In this document: positions 8,980 to 17,602 of the stretch, piece after piece
Numbering within the stretch: position 1 is the stretch's first letter
Layout of the letters: the number at the start of each line of letters is the position of its first letter
From: Alphaproteobacteria bacterium
GTDB taxonomy: Bacteria; Pseudomonadota; Alphaproteobacteria; Rhizobiales; Beijerinckiaceae
Reading direction: 5' to 3'
Assembly: GCA_016869555.1 (NCBI GenBank)
Contig: VGDY01000016.1
Span: 1 to 37,254 of the forward strand
DNA length: 37,254 bases
The notes under the pieces: generated by a model
Databases searched by the model: none
What the model was told of the DNA's origin: nothing
What the model saw: the letters and a program-made list of their open reading frames with translations, nothing else
Made by a program: the position numbers and the translations under genes

Positions 8980-8984
8980 CGGCG

Positions 8985-9452
8985 CTATGCCCGTCCAGAC
9001 CAGTCGGCGAGAATCCGATCGACTCCCGCCTGATCAGGGTAGACGATCGACATGCCTGCCGGTGTCCTGATGCGTCTGTCGCCAGTCAGAAAATAGGCGC
9101 ATCCTGACTGAACCGCCGTCACGATGTGTATCGCGTCGAGCAAACGATGCGGCGCGGCCTGACGAAGATCAGCGGTATCCATAAGCACGTCTCGTGTGAC
9201 TGGGCGCAAATCAATCAACTGACTGCTGACCAGCAGGTTAAGGTAAAGCGGTCGCTTGACCGGAAGCGGGAAAGCGCCTTCGCGTAAAGCCGGAGCAAGC
9301 AATTCCGCGAGCGTAAGTTCGCTTGTCACGGCAAAGCGCGGGCTGTCGCGCAATGCCGCCAGCAAATCCTGCACGGGCTTTGCCTGTTCGGCCGAAAATT
9401 CGAAGCCCTTGATGAAAGCGTTCGTGTCGATATAAACGAGTGGAGCAGACAA
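8985..9452 (-). CDS. PIN-domain protein, likely VapC-type RNase toxin
   Basis: A 155-residue PIN domain. The acidic metal-binding residues are in place: D9 (YIDTNAFI), E50 (LTLAELLAP), D106 (RLLDAIHIVTA) and D125 (LTGDRRI), as in Mg-dependent VapC ribonucleases. It appears to start at TTG 9452, one base after the stop of the 75-residue gene upstream. It ends 5 bp before yejF, so the pair is embedded in the yej operon. RNase toxin activity is inferred from the fold and the gene pairing. Confidence 0.82.
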   Translation of the reverse strand: MSAPLVYIDTNAFIKGFEFSAEQAKPVQDLLAALRDSPRFAVTSELTLAELLAPALREGAFPLPVKRPLYLNLLVSSQLIDLRPVTRDVLMDTADLRQAAPHRLLDAIHIVTAVQSGCAYFLTGDRRIRTPAGMSIVYPDQAGVDRILADWSGRA

Positions 9453-9453
9453 G

Positions 9454-9681
9454 TTATAGTGAGCCCCGCTCTTCCCGGATCGCGTCGATATGCGCGATTA
9501 CTTCATCCATTGACGAATAAACGTCGCGACGCATCGCGAACATTTCTTCAAGGGACATTATCCGTTCTGGTTGCTCTTCAGTTTCCACGGTGATCGTCAC
9601 TTCCGCGTTCGGATCGATGCCGACGCGCAGTTCCTCGGGTAGTTTCGCCGCCGGATAGTGCAGCTTGACGATCTTGTTCAT
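9454..9681 (-). CDS. Putative antitoxin of the PIN-toxin pair in the yej operon
   Basis: A 75-residue acidic protein directly upstream of the PIN gene (1-nt gap). The N-terminal third (MNKIVKLHYPAAKLPEEL) and a VTITVETEE strand suggest a small beta-rich, possibly swapped-hairpin DNA-binding part. The C-terminal half is helical and acidic (SLEEMFAMRRDVYSSMDEVIAHIDAIREE), as expected for a segment that binds the toxin. I cannot place it in a named antitoxin family; the role is inferred from size, position and composition. It begins 65 bp after yejE, a gap in which no strong promoter was recognised. Confidence 0.65.
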   Translation of the reverse strand: MNKIVKLHYPAAKLPEELRVGIDPNAEVTITVETEEQPERIMSLEEMFAMRRDVYSSMDEVIAHIDAIREERGSL

Positions 9682-9746
9682 CGCTTCGTTTCCGTTAGCA
9701 TCCCCGCCAACGATGACGAGGCTGGCGAGAAGCTTTTAACACGTCC

Positions 9747-10913
9747 TCACCGGAAATTCTTCCTTGGATCGAATGCGTCGCGGACCGCTTCGCCGACGAA
9801 GACCAGCAGCGACAGCATCAGCGCGATGATGGCGAAGCCGGTCAGTCCCAGCCAGGGCGCCTGAAGGTTGGATTTGCCCTGCAGCAGCAGTTCGCCCAGC
9901 GAAGGCGAGCCCGGCGGCAGGCCAAATCCGAGAAAATCCAGCGCCGTCAGCGTCGTTATCGACGAATTGAGGATGAAGGGCAGGAAGGTCAGCGTCGCCA
10001 CCGTGGCGTTGGGCAGCAGGTGCCTCACGATGATCCGGAAATTGCTGAGACCGAGCGCCCGCGCCGCATTCACATATTCGAAATTGCGCGCGCGCAGGAA
10101 TTCGGCGCGAACGACATGCACCAGCGACACCCAGGAGAACAGCAGCAAAATGCCGAGCAGCACGAAAAAGCCAGGCGTCAGGAAGGATGAAATGATGATG
10201 AGCAGATAAAGTTGCGGCAGCGATGACCAGACTTCGATAAAGCGCTGAAACACGAGATCGACGCGTCCCCCGAAATAGCCCTGTATCGCGCCGGCGGCGA
10301 CGCCGACGATCGAGGAAATCGTCGCCAGAATCAGGCCGAACAGCACCGAGAGTCGAAATCCGTAAAGCAGGCGGGCGACGACGTCGCGGCCCTGATCGTC
10401 GGTGCCGAGCCAATTATATTCGAGCGCCGCGCAGCCGCGATTGGGCTGGCCCGGCCGCAGGCCCTTGGCGGCGGCGATTTCGCATTGCTTGTGCGTCAGC
10501 ATCCAGGTCGGCGGCGAGGGCGCCGGGGTCGGCAGCTCCAGATTATGGGTGTCATAGGAGAAGCGGATCGGTGGCCAGAGCATCCAGCCATGCGCCTTGA
10601 TCTCGTCGGCGATGACGGGATCGCGGTAGTCGGTGCGGGCGAGAAAGCCGCCGAATTTCTCTTCCGGATAGGAGACAAAGGCCGGAAACAACAACTGGCC
10701 CTTGTACCACGCCAGAATCGGCCGGTCGTTGGCCAGAAAATTCGAGCCAAGCGACATCAGAAAGAGCGTCATGAAAATCCAGAAGGACCAATAGCCGCGT
10801 CTGTTCGCCTTGAAATTGTCAAGGCGGCGCCGATCAAGCGGCGTCAGCCGCAGCCAGCCTTCGCGATGAATCGGCGGCGCGAGAAGCGGCGTGGCGTCGG
10901 TTGCTGCGCTCAC
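9747..10913 (-). CDS. yejE: Peptide ABC transporter permease YejE
   Basis: A 388-residue inner-membrane permease of the DppC/OppC type. One N-terminal span (about 43-60) is followed by a large periplasmic insert of about 130 residues, characteristic of YejE, then five spans. The LGTDDQGRD motif precedes the core, and the cytoplasmic EAA loop (VNAARALGLSNFRIIVRHLLPN) contacts the ATPase. It starts at GTG 10913 with GAGG upstream, 2 bp after the yejB stop. Confidence 0.93.
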   Translation of the reverse strand: MSAATDATPLLAPPIHREGWLRLTPLDRRRLDNFKANRRGYWSFWIFMTLFLMSLGSNFLANDRPILAWYKGQLLFPAFVSYPEEKFGGFLARTDYRDPVIADEIKAHGWMLWPPIRFSYDTHNLELPTPAPSPPTWMLTHKQCEIAAAKGLRPGQPNRGCAALEYNWLGTDDQGRDVVARLLYGFRLSVLFGLILATISSIVGVAAGAIQGYFGGRVDLVFQRFIEVWSSLPQLYLLIIISSFLTPGFFVLLGILLLFSWVSLVHVVRAEFLRARNFEYVNAARALGLSNFRIIVRHLLPNATVATLTFLPFILNSSITTLTALDFLGFGLPPGSPSLGELLLQGKSNLQAPWLGLTGFAIIALMLSLLVFVGEAVRDAFDPRKNFR

Positions 10914-10915
10914 GG

Positions 10916-12028
10916 TCAGACCTCGCGCGTTTCGAAATCGATGCGCGGATCGATCCAGGTGTAGGTGAGATCGGAAATGAGATTCACCACGAGTCCGAGC
11001 AGCGCGAAGATGTAGAGATTGGCGAAGACTACCGGATAGTCGCGGTTGACGATGCTCTCGAAGGAGAGATAGCCAAGTCCGTCAAGAGAGAAAATCGTTT
11101 CGATCAGCACCGAGCCGGTCAGGAAGGCGTGAACGAAGGCGCCGGGGAAGCCGGCGATGACGATCAGCATGGCGTTGCGGAACACATGGCCGTAGAGCAC
11201 GCGCCGCTCGGTGAGGCCCTTCATGCGCGCCGTCTGCACATATTGCTTGCGGATTTCGTCCAGGAAAGAGTTCTTGGTCAGAAAGGTCTGCGTGGCGAAG
11301 GCGCCAAGCGTCATCGCGCTGACCGGCAAAACGATATGCCAGAGGTAATCCTTAACCTTGCCGAACAGCGAAAGCTGCCAGAAATCGTCCGAGGTGAGGC
11401 CGCGCAGCGGGAAGATTTGCCAGAACGAGCCGCCGGCAAAGAGCACGATCAGCAGCATCGCGAACAGAAAGCTGGGTATCGCGTAGCCGATGATGACCGC
11501 GTTCGAGGTCCACATATCGAATTTGGTGCCGTCGCGCACCGCCTTGGCGATGCCGAGCGGAATTGAAATCGAATAGGAGAGAAGCGTCATCCACAGTCCC
11601 AGCGAAATCGAGACGGGGAGCTTCTCGCCGATCAGCTTGATGACGCTTTCGTCGCGAAAATAGCTGCGGCCGAAATCGAACATCGCGTAATTTTTCACCA
11701 TCAGCAGGAATCGCTCCCAGGCCGGCTTGTCGAAGCCGAACTGCTTTTCGAGTTCAGCGATGAATTTCGGGTCGAGGCCCTGAGCGCCGCGATATTTCAC
11801 GGCGGATTCCGCCGCCATCGTGCCGGTCTGGCTCGCGCCGCCCTGTCCGACGTCGCCGCCGCCGCCGGAAAAGCGGCCCGTCGCGCCGACGTCGAAGCCT
11901 TGCAGCTGCGCGATGATGCGCTCGACCGGACCGCCCGGCGCGAACTGCACGATGGCGAAGGAGATGAGCATGATGCCGAGGATCGTGGGGATCATCAGCA
12001 GCACGCGGCGGGCGATATAGGCTCCCAT
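10916..12028 (-). CDS. yejB: Peptide ABC transporter permease YejB
   Basis: A 370-residue permease of the DppB/OppB type. It begins with the typical N-terminal span (ARRVLLMIPTILGIMLISFAIVQFAPGGP), has a periplasmic region rich in Gly around residues 50-70, and carries the EAA loop (YVQTARMKGLTERRVLYGHVFRNA). It pairs with YejE to form the channel. The start at 12028 lies 4 bp after the yejA stop. Confidence 0.93.
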   Translation of the reverse strand: MGAYIARRVLLMIPTILGIMLISFAIVQFAPGGPVERIIAQLQGFDVGATGRFSGGGGDVGQGGASQTGTMAAESAVKYRGAQGLDPKFIAELEKQFGFDKPAWERFLLMVKNYAMFDFGRSYFRDESVIKLIGEKLPVSISLGLWMTLLSYSISIPLGIAKAVRDGTKFDMWTSNAVIIGYAIPSFLFAMLLIVLFAGGSFWQIFPLRGLTSDDFWQLSLFGKVKDYLWHIVLPVSAMTLGAFATQTFLTKNSFLDEIRKQYVQTARMKGLTERRVLYGHVFRNAMLIVIAGFPGAFVHAFLTGSVLIETIFSLDGLGYLSFESIVNRDYPVVFANLYIFALLGLVVNLISDLTYTWIDPRIDFETREV

Positions 12029-12032
12029 GCGT

Positions 12033-13943
12033 CTAGCGTCCCGTAAAGTTGATCTTGCGCGCTTTCTCGTCGTCCCACCACCAGGTCCACAACACGCCGG
12101 TGTCGAACTTCGGCGCGCGTTCGGGCCGGCCGAACAGGTCCCAATAGGCGATGCGATGCACGGGATTGTACCAGTGCGGAATCCAGTAGCGCTGCGCGCG
12201 CAAGGCGCGATCGAGCGCGCGGCAGCAAATCACGAGCTCCTCGCGCGTCTGCGCCTGGAGGGCCTTTTCGACAAGCGCGTCAACCGCCGGATTGGAGACG
12301 CCCGCCAGATTGCGCGAGCCCGGAACGTTGGCGGTCTTCGAACTGAAATAGGCGCGAAGCTCCTCGCCCGGGTTCCAGCTCATGACCATGACGTCATGGA
12401 CGATGTCGAAATCGAAATTCTCCAGGCGCTGCTTATATTGCGCGGCGTCGACGATGCGGATGCGCGCGTTGACGCCAAGAAGTTTCAAATTCTTGATGAA
12501 CGGCTGCGTATGGCGTTCGAAGACGTTGGAGTTGTCGAGAAATTCGAATTCGACCGGCGTCCCGTCGGGCAAGCGTAAGACGCCGTCCTGGCGCGTACAG
12601 CCGGCGGCGACGAAAAGATCATTGGCCTTTTTGAGCAGAACGCGGTCCTGTCCCGTTCCGTCGGAGACGGGAGCGACGAAAGGTTCGCCGAACACCTCCG
12701 CCGGAAGATCGGCGCGATAAGGTTCGAGCAGCGCCTTTTCCTGTTCGCTCGGCAGGCCCTTCGCTTCAAGCTCCGAATTTTCGAAATAGGACGAGATGCG
12801 CTTATAGGCGTCATACATCAAGTTGCGGCTGGTCCATTCATAGTCGAAGGCGTAGCCGATCGCTTCGCGCACGCGCGGGTCCTTGAAAATCTTGCGGCGC
12901 GTGTTGAACATCCATCCCTGGATCTGCGGAATGTTGTTGTTGGGCGTCGTCGTGCGTTTGACGCGTCCGTCCTTGACGGCTGGAAAATCGTAACCCGTCG
13001 CCCAGACGCGGGCGATGTTTTCCTCGCGCTCAGTGAAGGCGCCGGCCTTGAACGCCTCGAAGGCCACCTGACTGTCGCCGAAATATTCAAAGCGCACGAC
13101 GTCGAAATTGCCCTGGCCGATCGCGATCGGCAAATCCTTCGCCCAATAGCCGGGATTGCGATGATAGGCGATGAAGCGGCCTTGGTCGAAGTCTCCCACC
13201 TTATAGGGCCCCGAGCCGAGCGGAGGCTCCAGCGTCGTCGCCTCGAAATCGCGGTCCTTGTAATAGGCGCGCGAGAAGATCGGCTGACCGACGACGATCG
13301 TCGGCAGATCGCGGGTGCGGCCGGGAGCAAAGCGCACGACAAGAACGTCGTCAGCCTCGGCTTCCGCGCTGTCCAGATCGCGCAACAACTGGCTGATGAC
13401 GGGATGGCCCTTGCTCTTGAGGATGTTGAGGGAAAAGGCGACGTCATGCGCCGTCAGCGGCGAGCCGTCGTGAAAGCGCGCCTCCTTGCGCAGGAGGAAC
13501 GCGTAGGTGAGTTTGTCCGCCGAGATGCGCACCTTCTTGGCGACGAGGCCGTAATAGGCGTCGCGTTCGTCGAGGCTCTGGTTCATCAAACTGTCGAAGA
13601 CGAGCGACATGCCCGTCGCCGGATTGCCCCTCAACACATAAGCGTTGAAACTGTCGTAAGTGGGGCTCGCCGGCGACAGCGCCAAGGTTCCGCCCTTGGG
13701 GGCCTGCGGATTGACGTAGCCGAAATGTTTGAAGTCGGCGGGTTCGCCGAGGTCGCCGAATGTCGAAAGGCCGTGGCTCTCGATTTCGCCCTGCGCAAGA
13801 GGTCCAAAGCGGCTATCGGCGGGGGCCGGCGTTCCGGATTTGGCGAGGACGCGCGGGGCGATCAGGGCGGCGGCGCCGGCGCCGATGATGGAGCGGCGCG
13901 ACAGATGAATGCGCGTTAGATCGACGATCTTGGAATGAGCCAA
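12033..13943 (-). CDS. yejA: Periplasmic peptide-binding protein YejA (SBP family 5)
   Basis: A 636-residue solute-binding protein of family 5 (oligopeptide/dipeptide/nickel type) and first gene of the yej operon. The N-terminus carries a twin-arginine-like signal (LSRRSIIGAGAAALIAPRVLA, about residues 13-34), suggesting export by the Tat route in folded form; this is a motif reading, not a demonstration. The body shows family features such as YVNPQAPKGG, LRKEARFHDGSPLTAHDV and IGYAFDYEW. The start is TTG 13943, supported by GAGGT 5 nt upstream. A 152-bp divergent region separates it from gabD. Confidence 0.92.
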   Translation of the reverse strand: MAHSKIVDLTRIHLSRRSIIGAGAAALIAPRVLAKSGTPAPADSRFGPLAQGEIESHGLSTFGDLGEPADFKHFGYVNPQAPKGGTLALSPASPTYDSFNAYVLRGNPATGMSLVFDSLMNQSLDERDAYYGLVAKKVRISADKLTYAFLLRKEARFHDGSPLTAHDVAFSLNILKSKGHPVISQLLRDLDSAEAEADDVLVVRFAPGRTRDLPTIVVGQPIFSRAYYKDRDFEATTLEPPLGSGPYKVGDFDQGRFIAYHRNPGYWAKDLPIAIGQGNFDVVRFEYFGDSQVAFEAFKAGAFTEREENIARVWATGYDFPAVKDGRVKRTTTPNNNIPQIQGWMFNTRRKIFKDPRVREAIGYAFDYEWTSRNLMYDAYKRISSYFENSELEAKGLPSEQEKALLEPYRADLPAEVFGEPFVAPVSDGTGQDRVLLKKANDLFVAAGCTRQDGVLRLPDGTPVEFEFLDNSNVFERHTQPFIKNLKLLGVNARIRIVDAAQYKQRLENFDFDIVHDVMVMSWNPGEELRAYFSSKTANVPGSRNLAGVSNPAVDALVEKALQAQTREELVICCRALDRALRAQRYWIPHWYNPVHRIAYWDLFGRPERAPKFDTGVLWTWWWDDEKARKINFTGR

Positions 13944-14095
13944 AGTGACCTCAGGCGGAGGGAGCGCGGCCGGCCGTTAGCCCTTAAGCCGCATTATCTA
14001 GTTTTTAGCGGGTTCGCGAGCCGCGTTCAGCGCCGAGACGCCGCTTTGGCCATTCTAGCAAAATGCGCGACGGGCGCGCCAGAGGACTCGAAAAA

Positions 14096-15544
14096 ATGAA
14101 AGAAATCAACCTCGACCTTCGCCAGCAGGGCTTCATTGACGGCGCCTGGGTCGGCGCGGACAGCGGCGCAACCTTTGGCGTCAACAATCCCGCGACCGGC
14201 GCGGTTCTCGGCCAGGTTCCCGATATGGGCGTGGCGGAGACGCGGCGCGCGATCGACTCCTGCGCGCGGGCGCTGCCGAAGTGGCGCGATCGCGCCGCCA
14301 AGGAACGGGCGCGGATCATGCGCCGCTGGTTTGAGCTGATCATGGCCGATCAGGAGCGGCTGGCGCGAATCATCACCGCCGAAATGGGTAAGCCGCTGGC
14401 CGAAGCGCGCGGCGAAATCGCCTATGCGGCGAGCTTCATCGAATGGTTCGCGGAGGAGGGGCGGCGCATCTACGGCGACGTGATACCGGGGCCGACCGAC
14501 CGTCGTCTCCTGGTCTTCAAACAGGCGATCGGCGTCACGGCGGCGATCACGCCATGGAACTTCCCCTCCGCCATGTTTGCGCGCAAGGTCGGCGCGGCGC
14601 TTGGCGCCGGCTGCACGATGGTGGTGAAGCCCGCTGAGCTGACGCCTTTTTCGGCGCTGGCGCTCGCTGAGCTTGCCGAGCGCGCCGGCGCGCCGTCGGG
14701 CGTCATCAATGTCGTGACGGCGAAGGACCCCGCGCCGGTCGGGCTCGAATTCACTCAAAATCCGCTGGTGCGCAAGCTGACCTTCACCGGCTCGACCGAG
14801 GTCGGCAGAATCCTGCTGCGACAGGCCGCCGAGAATATCCAGAAATGCTCGATGGAGCTCGGCGGCAATGCGCCGCTCATCATCTTCGCGGACGCCGATC
14901 TCGATCGCGCCGTCGAAGGGGCCGTCGCCACCAAATATCGCAACAGCGGACAGACCTGCGTTTCGGCCAATCGCATCCTCGTTCACGCGTCGATCATCGA
15001 CGCCTTCGCCGAAAAACTCGCGGCGGCAGCCGGCGCGTTGAAGGTCGGCGAAGGCACGCAGGAGGGCGTCGCCATCGGGCCGCTGATCGAAGAGGCGGCG
15101 GTTGAAAAGGTCGAGCGTCACGTCGCCGACGCCGTCGCCCATGGCGCCAAGGTGTTGACCGGCGGCGCCCGTCATGCGCTCGGCGGCGCTTTCTTTCAGC
15201 CGACGGTGCTCGCCAATGTGCCTGCCGACGCGCTCATCTTCAATGAAGAGACCTTCGGCCCGGTCGCGCCGCTGATCTCGTTTGAAACTGAGGATGAAGC
15301 GGTGCGCCTCGCCAACGCCACGCCTTACGGGCTCGCCGCTTACTTCTACAGTCGCGACGTCGCCCGCTGCATACGCGTCGCCGAGCGGTTGGAATTCGGC
15401 ATGGTCGGCGTCAACGAAACTCTGATCTCGACGGAAGTCGCGCCGTTCGGCGGCGTCAAACATTCGGGCCTCGGGCGCGAAGGATCGCGCTACGGCGTCG
15501 ATGATTATGTCGAGATCAAATATGTCTGCCTGGGCGGGCTGTGA
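14096..15544 (+). CDS. gabD: NADP-dependent succinate-semialdehyde dehydrogenase
   Basis: An aldehyde dehydrogenase of 482 residues from ATG 14096, the same length as E. coli GabD. Catalytic Cys288 (GQTCVSANR) and general-base Glu254 (MELGGNAP) fall at the E. coli numbering, and the PWNFPSAM and FTGSTEVG cofactor motifs are intact. It oxidises succinate semialdehyde to succinate in the 4-aminobutyrate pathway. A GAGGA ribosome site 9 nt upstream supports this start; an in-frame start at 14063 would add 11 unsupported residues. No gabT or transporter is adjacent. It is followed by a palindromic repeat rather than a classical terminator. Confidence 0.92.
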   Translation: MKEINLDLRQQGFIDGAWVGADSGATFGVNNPATGAVLGQVPDMGVAETRRAIDSCARALPKWRDRAAKERARIMRRWFELIMADQERLARIITAEMGKPLAEARGEIAYAASFIEWFAEEGRRIYGDVIPGPTDRRLLVFKQAIGVTAAITPWNFPSAMFARKVGAALGAGCTMVVKPAELTPFSALALAELAERAGAPSGVINVVTAKDPAPVGLEFTQNPLVRKLTFTGSTEVGRILLRQAAENIQKCSMELGGNAPLIIFADADLDRAVEGAVATKYRNSGQTCVSANRILVHASIIDAFAEKLAAAAGALKVGEGTQEGVAIGPLIEEAAVEKVERHVADAVAHGAKVLTGGARHALGGAFFQPTVLANVPADALIFNEETFGPVAPLISFETEDEAVRLANATPYGLAAYFYSRDVARCIRVAERLEFGMVGVNETLISTEVAPFGGVKHSGLGREGSRYGVDDYVEIKYVCLGGL

Positions 15545-15570
15545 TAGGAGTTCCGTTCGAACGACTCGGC

Positions 15571-15675
15571 TGTCATTCCCGACGCGCGCAACGCGCGCGA
15601 TCGGGAATCCGGAGCAATACCAGAGTTCTTGGATCGGCCCTGGATTCCCGGTCAGGCCTTCGGCCTGCCGGGAAT
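15571..15675. repeat. Intergenic repeat with two hairpins
   Basis: Two stem-loops share the motif ATTCCCG/CGGGAAT. The first runs from 15574 to 15607, with a GC-rich inner GCGCGC region. The second (15644-15675) is ATTCCCGG...CAGGCC, a 3-nt loop, then GGCCTG-CCGGGAAT. The layout, beginning TGTCATTCCCG and ending GGGAATGATAA, is typical of mobile palindromic units between alphaproteobacterial genes. It lies between convergent gabD and the nucleotidase gene and may serve as a bidirectional transcript end. Confidence 0.7.
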
Positions 15676-15715
15676 GATAACGTCCAAGCTAACGAATCGG
15701 TCGGACTTCGTATCA

Positions 15716-17218
15716 TCACTCGACTTTGATGCGACCGTCGACGACGGGCGCGATCGCGCCGGCTTTTGCAATCGCGTCGGTGATGACACTGGTCAGCAGC
15801 GGTCCTTCGAGTTCGCTGACGAGCGGCTTGCCGTGCGTGAGCGCGACATAGCCGTCCTTGCCGCGCGCCAGGAAATCGCTGGTCGCAACCTTGTAGCGCT
15901 TGGCGTTGTCGAGCGGCTTGCCGCCGATCTCGATCGAAACCAGCCGCGAACCCGGAACCGCGTCGCGTCGCACGACGATGCGCGCGCCGGAAATCTGAGC
16001 GAAGCGCCCGGCGTCCTTGCCGATCATCCAGACGGCGTTTTCCAGCGCGGCGCGCAGATCGGCGCCCGAAAGCTCCAAATTCACAAGCTGATTGTTGAAC
16101 GGCAGCTCCCTGGCGATATCCTTGCGCGTCAGCTTCGTTCCGGACTCATAGAGCCGATTGCCGCGAATGCCGCCGCCGTTGATGATCGCGACGTCGGCGC
16201 CGGCGACCGCGCGCATCGTGTCGGCGAAATAGTCGCCGATGGCGGTCTCCTGGCCGCGCACGCTCGCCTTTCGGCTGTCGAGCGGCGTTTTAGTGACGCC
16301 AATGTCGACGTCGAGCGCCTTGTCGATTTCGGCCTGATACTGCGCGACGCGCGCCGCGATCGCGGCGTCGGGCGCGACATCGGCGGTGTCGACGATGCGA
16401 AATCTCGGCGTCCAGCGCTTGACCCCGTCGTTCGCGATGCGAACCTCGACATCGATCGCGACGAGATTGACGCCGTCGGCTTGTGTCTCGCCGATGGCGG
16501 CGCGCCCGTCATAGGCGACAAGCAGATTGTGGTCGTGCCCCGACAGAATAATGTCGATCGGGCCTAGCTTCATCAGCCGCAGATCATCCTGCCACTCGGA
16601 ATGGGTGACCGCGACGACAAGATCGGCGCCGGCGTCGCGAAGCGCCTGCGCCTCGCGCTTCGCGGTCTCGATGGCGGGAAGAAGTTTCAGCGTTTCAGGA
16701 TTCGACCGTCTTGCGGCTTCGTCGTCGGTCAAGCCGAAAATGCCGATCTTTACGCCCTCGACGTCGATGATCTTGCTGTCCGCGAAGCCGGGCAGGGGAT
16801 GGCCCGAGGCGTCGCGCAGATTGGCGGCGAGCAGCGCGAATGTCGCTTCGCCCATGCGCTGGCGAAAAATCGCTTCGCCGAAATCGAATTCGTGATTGCC
16901 GGGCGTGAAGACGTCAAGGCCGACGCGGTTGAGAAGGTCCATGATATGCGCGCCCTGGTCGACGCTAGACGTGAGCGAGGGCGACAGCGTGTCGCCGGCA
17001 TGGGCGACGATGACGTTCTTCGATCTCGCCCGCTCGGCCTTCACCGCGCCGGCGATGCGGGCGAAGCCGCCGCGCCCGTCCCGTTCCGCGAGCTCATAGA
17101 TGTCGCTGAAGACGACGAAGGCGAGATTGACCACGCGCTCGGCGGCGTGGGCGGGAAAGGCGAAAGCCGCGAGGAGAACAAGAAACGCCAGACCCGCGCG
17201 CCGCATGTCAAAAAACAT
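15716..17218 (-). CDS. Periplasmic 5'-nucleotidase / 2',3'-cyclic phosphodiesterase (UshA-like)
   Basis: A 500-residue two-domain enzyme. It has a Sec signal peptide (about 1-25, ending Ala-His-Ala), a calcineurin-like metallophosphoesterase domain (GDTLSPS with D76, GNHEFDFG with N108-H109, and SGHDHN), and a C-terminal 5'-nucleotidase domain (about 310-500, with AIINGGGIRG and an FNNQLVNLELSG strand). It would hydrolyse nucleotides in the periplasm for nucleoside and phosphate recovery. The first metal motif reads Ser-Asp-Ile-Tyr: the Asp is present but a Tyr replaces the usual His. The start at 17218 has CAGGA upstream. The gene stands alone between repeats. Confidence 0.85.
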   Translation of the reverse strand: MFFDMRRAGLAFLVLLAAFAFPAHAAERVVNLAFVVFSDIYELAERDGRGGFARIAGAVKAERARSKNVIVAHAGDTLSPSLTSSVDQGAHIMDLLNRVGLDVFTPGNHEFDFGEAIFRQRMGEATFALLAANLRDASGHPLPGFADSKIIDVEGVKIGIFGLTDDEAARRSNPETLKLLPAIETAKREAQALRDAGADLVVAVTHSEWQDDLRLMKLGPIDIILSGHDHNLLVAYDGRAAIGETQADGVNLVAIDVEVRIANDGVKRWTPRFRIVDTADVAPDAAIAARVAQYQAEIDKALDVDIGVTKTPLDSRKASVRGQETAIGDYFADTMRAVAGADVAIINGGGIRGNRLYESGTKLTRKDIARELPFNNQLVNLELSGADLRAALENAVWMIGKDAGRFAQISGARIVVRRDAVPGSRLVSIEIGGKPLDNAKRYKVATSDFLARGKDGYVALTHGKPLVSELEGPLLTSVITDAIAKAGAIAPVVDGRIKVE

Positions 17219-17288
17219 CGATCCTGGCCCCTATCGACTGATGGGCGCATGTTGCATCGGCGCAATGACAAGGGCAACACGCGTGCAA

Positions 17289-17340
17289 ACCCTCTCCCTG
17301 TGGGAGAGGGTGGTCGCCGGAGGCGACCGGGAGAGGGGTT
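17289..17340. repeat. Intergenic hairpin repeat (CCCTCTCCC type)
   Basis: Nested inverted repeats: CCCTCTCCC with GGGAGAGGG around TGT, then GGTCGCC-GGA-GGCGACC, then CGGGAGAGGGG, which can also pair with the first arm. It is one of two related elements in the 384-bp gap between the nucleotidase gene and amtB. I recognise this type from intergenic DNA of many alphaproteobacteria. Confidence 0.65.
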
Positions 17341-17410
17341 TGAATCTTGGGCGCCTTCTTGAGCCGCCGGATCGCGTGCGTCGCCTGCGAACACAATTCT
17401 TGAAAGGTTC

Positions 17411-17506
17411 CACCCCTCATCCGACCCGGCCAAAGCCCGTCGCTTGCGACGGGCGTCCTAGCGGACGCCCTTTGGCCGGGCCACCTTCTCCCTTTGGGAG
17501 AAGGGA
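17411..17506. repeat. Composite intergenic repeat with nested palindromes
   Basis: It begins CACCCCTCATCCGACCCGGCC and ends with CTTCTCCCTTTGGGAGAAG. Between them are CCCGTCGC-TT-GCGACGGG, a short GTCC-TAGC-GGAC stem, and outer arms CCCGGCCAAAG and CTTTGGCCGGG. The outer arms enclose the inner stems, so a long branched structure is possible in RNA. Same class as the element at 17289-17340. The remaining bases of this gap show no coding signal. Confidence 0.6.
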
Positions 17507-17545
17507 AGCGTGCTCTTTCTCGAGTGGGTTTGCGCTTCGCCAACT

Positions 17546-17575
17546 TACAAAATGAAACGGCGCCCGTGGGCGCCG
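17546..17575 (-). terminator. Rho-independent terminator of the second amtB
   Basis: On the minus strand CGGCGCCC-AC-GGGCGCCG forms an 8-bp GC-only stem followed by TTTCATTTTG, 28 bp after the amtB stop codon. The loop of two bases is tight, so the top pair may open. Confidence 0.7.
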
Positions 17576-17602
17576 CTTCGCGTCGTGCCAGGAGATGAGC
17601 TT

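Noticed and set aside
14027-15463. A 478-codon open frame on the minus strand, antisense to gabD
   Set aside because: The plus-strand frame has every catalytic residue of GabD; the antisense frame has Arg/Asp-rich low-complexity composition and no family, as expected of a shadow frame in GC-rich DNA.
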